From JAGOTP01 sp964582475 (GTDB lineage: Bacteria > Patescibacteriota > Patescibacteriia > 2-12-FULL-60-25), in assembly GCA_964582475.1 (NCBI GenBank), contig CAZOQS010000003.1, forward strand, positions 62,001-126,000: a stretch of 64,000 nucleotides of DNA. The letters run 5' to 3'. This document shows positions 34,437 through 41,895 of the stretch, piece after piece (the first letter of the stretch is position 1; the number at the start of each line of letters is the position of its first letter). The position numbers and the translations under genes are program-made. The notes beneath the pieces are model-generated. The model searched no databases. It saw only the letters and a program-made list of their open reading frames with translations, and had not been told where the DNA came from.

Positions 34437-35360
34437 TTAAAAATTCGAGGTCAGGGTGAAATGAACCGTTTGCCCATACGTACCCGGTAACGTAGAAGAC
34501 GTCGCCCCTAACTTAAAGAGAAGCAGAAATCGATCTTCGTCAGTGGTCGCAACGCTATTTTCTGAAATTGCTCGCTGTGTCGTTGTGACGGCTAAATCCG
34601 TCCCCGCAGAAACCGCTCGTGCCCCAATCGACTCTACCCCGTATTCCTCAGCACTACTTGAAACAGTCCCATCAGACACATCACTTATTGAAGCGCCGCC
34701 CGCGGTTCGTAACGATCCATCCGCCTGGGCATAGACCGTATGCCCGCTACTCGCGGAAGAAAACACTGCCCCACCCACGACAGCCGTATGTTCTGACCCA
34801 ACCGTAATGGTACCAAAAGGGACTCCATCCGAGCTCAAATTATAGACAAAATCATTTCCCCCAGCCGCTATCGGCGACATCAAAGCCGCGTCACCCTCCC
34901 AACGATCGATCGTCAGAATATTTGCCACAATCCCAATCACTCGACCCACCGCAACAAGTGCACCATAGCCTTGATTTTCCACTACCGCGACATAGTCACC
35001 GATTGAAAATCCTACAGCGGAGTCTAGTTCCACATGTTCAGACTCCACGTTACTGAAGAGCGAATAGGCAGAAACCGGTGAAGCGGCCTGCCCTCCCACG
35101 CTGAACGATAGCGCTGTATCCGTCCCCATACCGGCTCGATATCCCGCATGAAGGGCGAAGTTTGTACTTGTAGACGATCCTGAAACGGGCTGGCCAACCG
35201 TGTCATACAGCTGGTAGTTCGTACTGACCCCCAGCTCATTCCCTCCTGAATTCACCGTATCCCATGGAATAGAGTAATTCACACTGGTCATGGCTTGCAC
35301 GTGCCACATCCCAAGAACAAGGCAGCAAAGCGCTAAGCTAAGTGCAAAAAAGAACTTCAT
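34437..35360 (-). CDS. Secreted protein of unknown function, first gene of the surface operon
   Basis: A 307-residue protein from ATG 35360 with a clear signal peptide (MKFFFALSLALCCLVLGMWHVQA). A Ser/Thr/Gly-rich beta-type mature part follows (e.g. NYQLYDTVGQPVSGSSTSTNFALHAGYRAG near 55-85). ATG 35360 is preferred because a TATACT -10 box ends 6 bp upstream, predicting a leaderless mRNA. The frame extends to 35447, but the added residues are not signal-like. No catalytic motif seen. Confidence 0.7.
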   Translation of the reverse strand: MKFFFALSLALCCLVLGMWHVQAMTSVNYSIPWDTVNSGGNELGVSTNYQLYDTVGQPVSGSSTSTNFALHAGYRAGMGTDTALSFSVGGQAASPVSAYSLFSNVESEHVELDSAVGFSIGDYVAVVENQGYGALVAVGRVIGIVANILTIDRWEGDAALMSPIAAGGNDFVYNLSSDGVPFGTITVGSEHTAVVGGAVFSSASSGHTVYAQADGSLRTAGGASISDVSDGTVSSSAEEYGVESIGARAVSAGTDLAVTTTQRAISENSVATTDEDRFLLLFKLGATSSTLPGTYGQTVHFTLTSNF

Positions 35361-35720
35361 AGCATTAGTATACCGGTTTTTCACGCCCTCGTCGCATGAC
35401 GATTTCTGGAGACGGAATTCATCCATATTGGTGTCAAAATGATGCACATCTTATCCACAATACGCTGTTTTACCTTGTTTTAGCCTTCGTTTAAGTGTCG
35501 TCAAATATATAATTCATATATGTTGATAATCTGTGCATAACTTGTTTATACTGTGCATTCTATTGTGTATTACTAATAAAAGCGTGTGAAATTCACATTT
35601 CCAAATGTGGATAAGATCACCACCTATCTACAACGAAGAACATATCACCTTTAGTACCTCATTTTCAGCAAAATTCTGCCCGCATCATCGTAAACTCTTC
35701 CCCGTCAGGTCGCGTTCAGT

Positions 35721-35736
35721 TGTTTCACGTGAAACA
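35721..35736. promoter_or_regulatory. parS: parS site (ParB-binding), perfect
   Basis: TGTTTCACGTGAAACA matches the bacterial parS consensus TGTTNCACGTGAAACA exactly; the palindrome extends three bases further on each side. It is expected to nucleate ParB for origin segregation. Confidence 0.9.
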
Positions 35737-35845
35737 ACTCCTGAAGAGGACTGTTTTTCTATTTCAGTCGCTCATCCAAATTCATTACAATCTTTCGGTC
35801 ACCGACTGATCTATTCGCCACTCACTATACCAACCACCGTCGTGA

Positions 35846-35873
35846 GACAGACAGACAGACAGACAGACAGACA
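35846..35873. repeat. (GACA)7 microsatellite
   Basis: Seven perfect tandem GACA units lie between the two perfect parS sites. It is not coding in any supported gene and is likely to vary in copy number. Confidence 0.95.
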
Positions 35874-35958
35874 CTCTGGTCTAAGACTGGGACCGTAACT
35901 GCAGAGGTGGGAACATCTTTCAACCCTTTGCGTTCTCCTCGCACATCAGAAGCGCGAT

Positions 35959-35974
35959 TGTTCCACGTGAAACA
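35959..35974. promoter_or_regulatory. parS: parS site (ParB-binding), perfect
   Basis: TGTTCCACGTGAAACA fits TGTTNCACGTGAAACA exactly; the flanks AT/AT extend the palindrome by 2 bp each side. It is 238 bp from the first site. Confidence 0.88.
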
Positions 35975-36288
35975 ATTCATCCATATCGATCTACGCCTTA
36001 TCCACACAGCCTGTTGATAATGTAAAAATCTAATCGGGGCACCGTGGTCATTTAACATAGAACTCGCTCACGAACCTCTGACCTATATATAAAAGGTATT
36101 CTCGGTCTAAAACAGTCCTGACGTACACCAATCCATTTCAAACCAGCCCAACCCGCCCGATACTTGATCCGGGGTCATCAGGTCTCTTCGAACTCTGGGG
36201 TTGCAGTCCGTAATCAAAGTACTCATACCGTCCTTCTGTCGTCACCATTCGGTTAGCCGTATCTACAGGTGGATGCTCCTTGCTAGGC

Positions 36289-36330
36289 AATACTAAAAAC
36301 ACCCCGTATAGACGGGGTGTTTTTAGTATT
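36289..36330 (-). terminator. Strong terminator downstream of the tRNA-Arg/tRNA-Ala unit
   Basis: A 19-bp perfect stem with a 4-nt ATAG loop; its core is CACCCCGT / ACGGGGTG with A/T flanks giving T runs on both strands. It lies 36 bp beyond tRNA-Ala in the direction of transcription. Confidence 0.92.
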
Positions 36331-36365
36331 CAGGCAGATACCAACCGTGAGCTGATACCACTTGA

Positions 36366-36441
36366 TGGTGGACCGAAGGGGAGTCGAACCCCTGACCTCT
36401 GCAATGCGAATGCAGCGCTCTACCAACTGAGCTATCGGCCC
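36366..36441 (-). tRNA. tRNA-Ala (anticodon CGC)
   Basis: A 76-nt cloverleaf with encoded CCA. Anticodon arm CTGCA-TTCGCAT-TGCAG, T-arm AGGGG-TTCGACT-CCCCT, acceptor GGGCCGA/TCGGTCC. The CGC anticodon reads GCG. Confidence 0.95.
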
Positions 36442-36446
36442 ATAAT

Positions 36447-36462
36447 TGTTTCACGTGAAATT
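36447..36462. promoter_or_regulatory. parS-like site (14 of 16) between two tRNA genes
   Basis: TGTTTCACGTGAAATT differs from consensus only in the last two bases and retains the CACGTG core. It lies 5 bp upstream of tRNA-Ala(CGC). Confidence 0.6.
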
Positions 36463-36498
36463 TTCTACGCATTCTACTAACGGTCAAAGCTGTTCTCG

Positions 36499-36573
36499 TG
36501 GTGTTCCCAAGAGGATTCGAACCTCTGTATAGGGCTTAGGACGCCCTCGTTCTTCCCATTGAACTATGGGAAC
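36499..36573 (-). tRNA. tRNA-Arg (anticodon CCT)
   Basis: A 75-nt cloverleaf with encoded CCA. Acceptor GTTCCCA/TGGGAAC, anticodon arm AGGGC-GTCCTAA-GCCCT, T-arm AGAGG-TTCGAAT-CCTCT. The CCU anticodon reads AGG. Confidence 0.95.
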
Positions 36574-36616
36574 ATGTGTCGTAAAATCTATAGATGATCC
36601 CTTCTAACACGCTGCA

Positions 36617-36645
36617 AGAGTAGAAGAGCTGAGGAGGGCTGTCAA
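36617..36645 (-). promoter_or_regulatory. Promoter of the tRNA-Arg/tRNA-Ala unit
   Basis: On the minus strand TTGACA (36645-36640), 17 bp, TACTCT (36622-36617). The predicted start is about 35 bp before tRNA-Arg. From 36646 to 36823 no further feature is seen. Confidence 0.65.
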
Positions 36646-36823
36646 ACAAACCTTCCCAAGGCTCTAAAATCTCCCTTCTTCGTGGTCATCTCTACCCCCA
36701 CATCTCATGTGTCGTACAATGTTAAATATGGTCTTTTTACCGACCCCTCCTTCTACAGATCGCCTACGACTCCACGGCCCCTCTTCAAAAAGAACTGAGA
36801 GACGAGGAAGAGTGTACCATATA

Positions 36824-36852
36824 TTGACTGACTCGCTGAATTTGGGTATCCT
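36824..36852 (+). promoter_or_regulatory. rpsT promoter
   Basis: TTGACT (36824-36829), 17 bp, TATCCT (36847-36852). The ATG at 36868 leaves a leader of about 8-9 nt. Confidence 0.7.
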
Positions 36853-36867
36853 TCGCGACATCTTCCT

Positions 36868-37128
36868 ATGCCAATTAAGCAAGCTGCCATCAAAGATCTT
36901 CGCAAGAACCACAAGCGTGCTGCCAAGAACCTTCGTATGAAGGTTCACATGAAGCACTTGACCCGCTCTCTCACCGACTTGGTGAAAGAAGGAAAAGCGA
37001 CCGAAGCGAAAGAAACGCTTGGGAAACTTCAGCAAATCCTCACAAAAGCTGCAAAAACACACATTTTGCACACGAACAATGCGAAGCGCAAGATTGCGAG
37101 CGCGTTCAAACTGGTAAACAAGAAATAA
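36868..37128 (+). CDS. rpsT: Ribosomal protein bS20
   Basis: An 86-residue, very basic helical protein of the S20 family (MPIKQAAIKDLRKNHKRAAKN...KTHILHTNNAKRKIASAFKLV). The length is normal for the family. It has its own promoter and terminator and no SD motif. Confidence 0.95.
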   Translation: MPIKQAAIKDLRKNHKRAAKNLRMKVHMKHLTRSLTDLVKEGKATEAKETLGKLQQILTKAAKTHILHTNNAKRKIASAFKLVNKK

Positions 37129-37135
37129 AACTCTC

Positions 37136-37168
37136 AAATAAACCCCCGATCTATTCGGGGGTTTATTT
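37136..37168. terminator. Bidirectional terminator between rpsT and holA
   Basis: AAATAAACCCCCGA / TCGGGGGTTTATTT, a 14-bp perfect stem with a 5-nt loop, lies between convergent genes. Confidence 0.92.
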
Positions 37169-37190
37169 GTTTTTTGCTCTTTCGACCAGA

Positions 37191-38045
37191 TTAAAACAGC
37201 GCTGGAAGCTCGTCCTCACGCAAATAGCCCTGACGTTGCAGCATCAACGCCTCAAGGAGGCGTGCAAATTGCTCTTCTGAGTCTTGGGTGCGAACTCCTT
37301 TTAATTTTCGAGCAACGAAAGAGGGGATACCATTCTCATTTCCAGATTTCACTCGTTGATAGGCACGTAATTGCGATAAAAATGGATAGAGCAAGGTATC
37401 TGGGCCCATACGTTCAACCGCCGCCCGCCATTCTGGATCCTGTTTTACGTAGGCGTCTGCCCAATCAAATAAACTTCGCTCTGTTTGCAGGCTGCTGGAG
37501 GAAGAAGTTTCATCCAAACTCATGCCTGAAGCCGCCTGGAGGACATACAACGCCGCCTGCCACGAATCACCCTCCGAGAGCTCAACGATGCGCTTCGCTT
37601 GAGCGTCCGTGAGCGTACAGCCTACAAGCAGCGCGCGGTCGCGGATCCACTTATCAAACGCGTGCGTATCGAGACGACCAAAATCGTACCGAATCCACTT
37701 AGGAAGCGTTGAAATACTCCTGAGTGTCACTTCCGCTGGAACATCGCTCTCAACCGTCACAACAATCACGTTTTCTGGATCGACAGACAACGCTTTTTCA
37801 AGCGCAGCCACCCGTCCCTTCGGGCAATTCTTCAGTAGGTCGCGCACGCGCAAGAAGCGACGCGGTGTAAACAAGCTCACGGTGTTTACGCGCTCAACCA
37901 CTTCATCGATCAGCTCAGCCCCGTCTTGATGAAGCTGCTCAATGCTTGATCCTTCTTGATCGTATTTTTGCCGAAACGCAGCTTCAAGCTCACGGGCTTT
38001 TTCAAGCGCGCGATAAATATCCGGACCAATACACGCGATCAACAT
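37191..38045 (-). CDS. holA: DNA polymerase III subunit delta
   Basis: A 284-residue protein with the overall organisation of HolA. An N-terminal degenerate AAA+-like part (LIDEVVERVNTVSLFTPRRFLRVRDL, ENVIVVTVESD, residues ~45-100) is followed by the KWIRDRALLVGCTLTDAQAKRIVELSEGDSWQAALYVLQ domain (about 135-175) and a helical C-terminal collar domain. It opens and loads the sliding clamp encoded by dnaN (45.2 kb). It starts 2 bp after polA ends, so the two form an operon. It is shorter than the usual ~340 residues, as is common in reduced genomes. Confidence 0.85.
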   Translation of the reverse strand: MLIACIGPDIYRALEKARELEAAFRQKYDQEGSSIEQLHQDGAELIDEVVERVNTVSLFTPRRFLRVRDLLKNCPKGRVAALEKALSVDPENVIVVTVESDVPAEVTLRSISTLPKWIRYDFGRLDTHAFDKWIRDRALLVGCTLTDAQAKRIVELSEGDSWQAALYVLQAASGMSLDETSSSSSLQTERSLFDWADAYVKQDPEWRAAVERMGPDTLLYPFLSQLRAYQRVKSGNENGIPSFVARKLKGVRTQDSEEQFARLLEALMLQRQGYLREDELPALF

Positions 38046-38047
38046 AC

Positions 38048-40765
38048 TTAGAGAATGGGCTTCATTTCATCCCAACGAACGCCCGCCTTTGCTTCCACGC
38101 GGATCGGCACGCCAATCTCTCGAATCTGTTCCATGGTCTGTTTCACAACCGTTGCGACACGCTCTACATCTTCTGGTGGAACTTCTAGCACCAATTCATC
38201 ATGCACCTGCAGAAGCAGGCGACTCTTCGGGGAAAGGGTTGGCAGCATCGCATCGACCTCGATCATCGCGAGCTTCATCAAGTCCGCGTCCGTCCCTTGG
38301 ACTGGCATATTAATCGCCATGCGCTCGGCCTGCGCACGCAACTGAGGCAGAGGAGATTGAATATCTGGGAACTGACGACGACGTCCAAAAAGCGTCTCAG
38401 CATAGCCATTCTTCCGCACAAAATCTTTCGTCGCTTCCATGAAGACTTTTACTCCTTGATAGACCGTGAAATACGTTTCAATAAATTTCTTGGCATCGGC
38501 ATAACTGATTCCCGCAACTTGTGAAAGACCGTGTGGACCCTGACCAAAAATAATCCCGAAGTTAATCGCTTTTGCGATCCGACGCTGTTCTTTCGTGACT
38601 TCGGCATGCGGAATTTCCCAAATGGCGGAGGCTGTCTCTGTATGAATATCATGACCAGATTCGAAAGCTTCTTTCATGCGCTTATCGTTCGCGAGCGCGG
38701 CAACAACACGCAATTCAATCTGCGAATAATCGCAAGAGACAAGCGTGTATCCAGGAGCTGCAACAAACGCGTGACGGATCCGACGTCCGACGTCCGTTCG
38801 AATGGGAATATTTTGAATGTTTGGATCGATCGAAGACAAACGACCGGTCGCTGCCACCGCTTGTTGAAAGGTGGTGTGAATACGCCCTTCTTCATCTGTC
38901 ATCGTTGGCAGAGTTTCAACGTACGTTGATAATAGTTTACTCACCTCACGATACGACTCCACCTGCTCGATTAATGGATGTAGACCGCGCAACTTATCGA
39001 GCTCAGACGCAGCCGTTGAGAAGCCTGTCTTTCCTTTTTTTATTCCCTTCGTTGGAAGCTTCAGGTGAATAAACAAAACATCTGCCAACTGGCTCGGCGA
39101 CGCTGGATTGAAGGTCGTGCCTGCACTTTCTTGCATCTCTTTTTCGAGGCGTCGTTTGTCGTTTCCGAGCTCAATTGAAAGTTCGCCGAGGTACGGCCGA
39201 TCGATCAAAATCCCATGACATTCCATGCGGAACAGTACGGGGATCAGTGGCAACTCAAACTCATGTAACACTGTTTCCAAGCCCGCTTCTTTAAGCTCGG
39301 TTTTTTGACGCTCGTTCAACGCGCGAATCAGGCTCGCAATCGCACACGGAGTAGGTCGCTCCGCTAACACATTCAACTCATAGCGCGCGGCTAAGTCATT
39401 CAACGTAAACATGCGATCACCCGCGCTTAACAAATATCCAGCGAGCAACACATCCGCTTCCCAACGACGCGGAGGCGTGAGGCCAAGCTTCTTCAAGCCA
39501 TGCATCGCTGCTTTTGCATCATGCGCAATTAATTGTTTATCGCTTGAAAATAATTCATCCAACGCCTCCTGAACAGCGGCGGATTTCAATTCTGTCTGAC
39601 GTAATACGATACAGCGCTCACGATCCGCGATCGCAATTCCATACGCTTCATTTCCAAATAACGAATCGGGCGCTTCTTCAAGGATCATCACAATGAGTTC
39701 AGACGCCTCCATCAATTTGGAAAGCTTCTTCGCTGCATCAGCTTCATCTTTTGCGATCTCTTCCACTAAAATAGAAGAGGTAAAGGAGCCCTGTAAGCGC
39801 TTGTTCTTTCCAGTCGCTCCCTTCGATGCAGCGGTCTCTTTCACCGATACTGCTTCTAGTCCACTTTCTTTTTTACTCCCTTCACTTTTTCCAAATGATC
39901 GCTTCAATAATGTATTAAATCCCATCTCCTGGAGAAATGATCGCCAGGCCTCGGCGTCCAAAGGCCGCTCAGCCAAGAGATCGAGTGACCATGAAAATGC
40001 GACATCTACGCGGATCGTCACAAGATCACGCAATACCGGCAGTTCGCCTTCTGCTCCAAGTAATTTTTGCCGAATAGACGCTCCCATCTTTGAGGCAGGA
40101 TCATGCGCCGCTTTCAAGATCCCCTCCAGCGATTCAAATGATTGCAATAATTCTGTCGCTCCTTTTTCCCCAATCCCTTTTACCCCTGGAATGTTATCCG
40201 ATGGATCTCCGCGCAAAATCTTATATTCCAAAAATTGCTCCGGCGTGAGACCAAAGACTTCGTGCAACATCTTTTCATCGTAGAGTAGTGTTTCGCTCAC
40301 ACCTTTTTTGAAGGTCAACACAGAAACATGCGAGCCGATCAGCTGCAGTGCGTCGCGATCACCGGTCACGATCGTCACGTCCCAACCATCCTTTGCCGCC
40401 CCGACGGCGATCGTTCCAATCAAGTCATCCGCTTCATACCCGTCCAACGAAAAAGACTCGATCCCCAAGAGCATCAGCGCACGCTGAATGAGCGGGATCT
40501 GCGCATACAATTCATCCGGCTGCTTCGCTCGTTGCGCTTTATATTCTTTGAAAACCTCGTGTCGGAAGGTTGGGGCTTTCGTATCCCAACACGCAACGAA
40601 CGCATCTGGTTTTTGTTCTTCCATCAGCTTGAGCATGACGTTCACAACCCCATAGACCGCATTCACAATTTGGCCAGAAGGAGAGGTCAGTGGAGGAAGC
40701 GCATGCCACGCCCGGTGAAGGAGCGCATTAGCGTCCAAGATGAAGAGACGACGAGGGGAAGACAT
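38048..40765 (-). CDS. polA: DNA polymerase I
   Basis: A 905-residue protein from ATG 40765. The N-terminal 5'-3' exonuclease domain has its acidic residues (LFILDANALLHRAWHALPP, DGYEADDLIGTIA, VTGDRDALQLI). The middle 3'-5' exonuclease-like domain lacks the first DxE metal motif; the equivalent segment reads VMILEEAPDS, so proofreading is probably lost. The polymerase domain is complete: VSCDYSQIELRVVAALA (motif A), RRIAKAINFGIIFGQGPHGLS (motif B), VHDELVLEVP (motif C). The upstream in-frame Met at 40792 is rejected because it starts inside the terminator region. Confidence 0.96.
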   Translation of the reverse strand: MSSPRRLFILDANALLHRAWHALPPLTSPSGQIVNAVYGVVNVMLKLMEEQKPDAFVACWDTKAPTFRHEVFKEYKAQRAKQPDELYAQIPLIQRALMLLGIESFSLDGYEADDLIGTIAVGAAKDGWDVTIVTGDRDALQLIGSHVSVLTFKKGVSETLLYDEKMLHEVFGLTPEQFLEYKILRGDPSDNIPGVKGIGEKGATELLQSFESLEGILKAAHDPASKMGASIRQKLLGAEGELPVLRDLVTIRVDVAFSWSLDLLAERPLDAEAWRSFLQEMGFNTLLKRSFGKSEGSKKESGLEAVSVKETAASKGATGKNKRLQGSFTSSILVEEIAKDEADAAKKLSKLMEASELIVMILEEAPDSLFGNEAYGIAIADRERCIVLRQTELKSAAVQEALDELFSSDKQLIAHDAKAAMHGLKKLGLTPPRRWEADVLLAGYLLSAGDRMFTLNDLAARYELNVLAERPTPCAIASLIRALNERQKTELKEAGLETVLHEFELPLIPVLFRMECHGILIDRPYLGELSIELGNDKRRLEKEMQESAGTTFNPASPSQLADVLFIHLKLPTKGIKKGKTGFSTAASELDKLRGLHPLIEQVESYREVSKLLSTYVETLPTMTDEEGRIHTTFQQAVAATGRLSSIDPNIQNIPIRTDVGRRIRHAFVAAPGYTLVSCDYSQIELRVVAALANDKRMKEAFESGHDIHTETASAIWEIPHAEVTKEQRRIAKAINFGIIFGQGPHGLSQVAGISYADAKKFIETYFTVYQGVKVFMEATKDFVRKNGYAETLFGRRRQFPDIQSPLPQLRAQAERMAINMPVQGTDADLMKLAMIEVDAMLPTLSPKSRLLLQVHDELVLEVPPEDVERVATVVKQTMEQIREIGVPIRVEAKAGVRWDEMKPIL

Positions 40766-40793
40766 GTGAGAGAGCGTAGCATGAACTAACACA

Positions 40794-40821
40794 AAAAGAA
40801 CCCTCTTTCGAGGGTTCTTTT
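40794..40821 (-). terminator. Terminator between tRNA-Cys and polA
   Basis: AAAAGAACCCTC / GAGGGTTCTTTT, a 12-bp stem with a 4-nt loop, lies just after the 3' end of tRNA-Cys on the minus strand. Confidence 0.9.
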
Positions 40822-40823
40822 CT

Positions 40824-40898
40824 TGGAGGCGTGGGCGGGAATCGAACCCGCGAATAGGGGTTTTGCAGACCCCCGCCTTACCACTTGGCCACCACGCC
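40824..40898 (-). tRNA. tRNA-Cys (anticodon GCA)
   Basis: A 75-nt cloverleaf. Acceptor GGCGTGG/CCACGCC, anticodon arm GGGGT-CTGCAAA-ACCCC, T-arm GCGGG-TTCGATT-CCCGC, CCA encoded. Confidence 0.93.
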
Positions 40899-41093
40899 TT
40901 GCTCGGCTTAGCGAACTACGTTCCGTGTAGCGAGTCCGACTCGCCACACTGCACTACGCTCGCTGCCTCCGCTTACTCGCTTCGCTCGTAGACCGACAAC
41001 TTCACTACGCTGCGGAAACGGTGCAAACGCGCTGGGATAGTAGCAAAGGGCGGGGGGTTCGTGAAGCGGGGGAGACGAAGGGGAGAAGTGAAT

Positions 41094-41123
41094 GAAAAAG
41101 CCCTCCGGTCGGAGGGCTTTTTC
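41094..41123 (-). terminator. Terminator of the 3D-domain gene
   Basis: AAAAAGCCCTCCG / CGGAGGGCTTTTT, a 13-bp stem with a 2-nt centre (realistically a 4-nt loop), starts 3 bp beyond the stop codon. Confidence 0.9.
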
Positions 41124-41125
41124 TG

Positions 41126-41776
41126 TTATTTTGCGAGCTTTGTTTGGAGAGCGGCGGTCTTCAGGGCGCGTTTTAAGGCGTTTTCTTGAGCGATGCGCTT
41201 CCACTGGGTATCTGTATTGTCACCCATTTCGATGACTTCGATTTTAACATTGCGTTTGAGGCCGAATTTACGGGCATCGGCTTTGTTGAGCATCCAGACG
41301 TCGGCGCGTAAGGTATAGCGAGGATTCATGCGGTCGTGCACTTCAAAAATACGATCTCCGAACAGCTCTGGAATACGTACTTTTGTATTGAAGGGCAAGA
41401 AGTTTGCCGCCAAAATCCCATCACGCACCTGCGAACCGTCGGCCGTGGTAAACGGCGTACTGTCCGTCTGACCTGGCTCAGAGTTGTAAGCGGTCATACT
41501 AATCGTATAGACCTTCAATGCGGGCTGTCGTTCCACAGGAATGACTTCCAATACTGCTGGCTCACCGATCTCTGAACGCATGTCAGATTCTTCTAAAAGC
41601 TCCGTTACTTCTGAGCTTGCCACAATCTCCGTAGCTGTCTCCGTACCCATTTCAGGAACAACCTGAGCTTGAACGGTCTGAACAGGGGTAATAACGAGGG
41701 AAAGAGCAAACACAGCTGATAAAACGACCTGATTAAGGGGGCGTTTACCACCATCGGACGAAGCAGTTGAGTTCAT
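41126..41776 (-). CDS. Secreted 3D-domain (double-psi beta-barrel) protein
   Basis: A 216-residue protein from ATG 41776 with a signal peptide or anchor (VVLSAVFALSLVITPVQTVQA, about 17-37). After a linker, the 3D domain (TAYNSEPGQTDSTPFTTADGSQVRDGILAANFLP...IFEVHDRM, about 95-155) is typical of MltA-like/YuiC-like lytic enzymes with three conserved Asp residues. A basic helical tail follows. It probably acts on peptidoglycan outside the cell. The upstream in-frame Met at 41833 would destroy the signal sequence, so 41776 is preferred. It is divergent from the PBP gene. Confidence 0.8.
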   Translation of the reverse strand: MNSTASSDGGKRPLNQVVLSAVFALSLVITPVQTVQAQVVPEMGTETATEIVASSEVTELLEESDMRSEIGEPAVLEVIPVERQPALKVYTISMTAYNSEPGQTDSTPFTTADGSQVRDGILAANFLPFNTKVRIPELFGDRIFEVHDRMNPRYTLRADVWMLNKADARKFGLKRNVKIEVIEMGDNTDTQWKRIAQENALKRALKTAALQTKLAK

Positions 41777-41895
41777 AGTCTGGATACAACAAAAGCCCTG
41801 TTCGGGCTCTTGGAGGACAACAACGTACCACATTTGCAGGTTTTTGTCAACGGAAGTACACTGTTTTTACGCTTAATCAAGCCAAATTACTACCT

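Larger units (their letters stand above)
35451..36020. other. Candidate replication-origin region (DnaA-box cluster, AT-rich)
   Basis: A non-coding block between the surface operon and the tRNA pair. Perfect DnaA boxes lie at 35451-35459 (+), 35606-35614 (-) and 35998-36006 (+). TTATGCACA, also within consensus TTWTNCACA, is at 35532-35540 (-). TTATCAACA lies at 35521-35529 and 36012-36020 (both -). An AT-rich stretch (about 35500-35600) could serve as the unwinding element. Two parS sites sit inside the block. From 36021 to 36288 I see nothing assignable. A candidate, not a proven origin: dnaA itself is ~11 kb away and has its own box cluster. Confidence 0.55.

Noticed and set aside
35846..35873. 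(GACA)7 as a CRISPR-like repeat
   Set aside because: Units are 4 bp with no spacers; it is a simple microsatellite.
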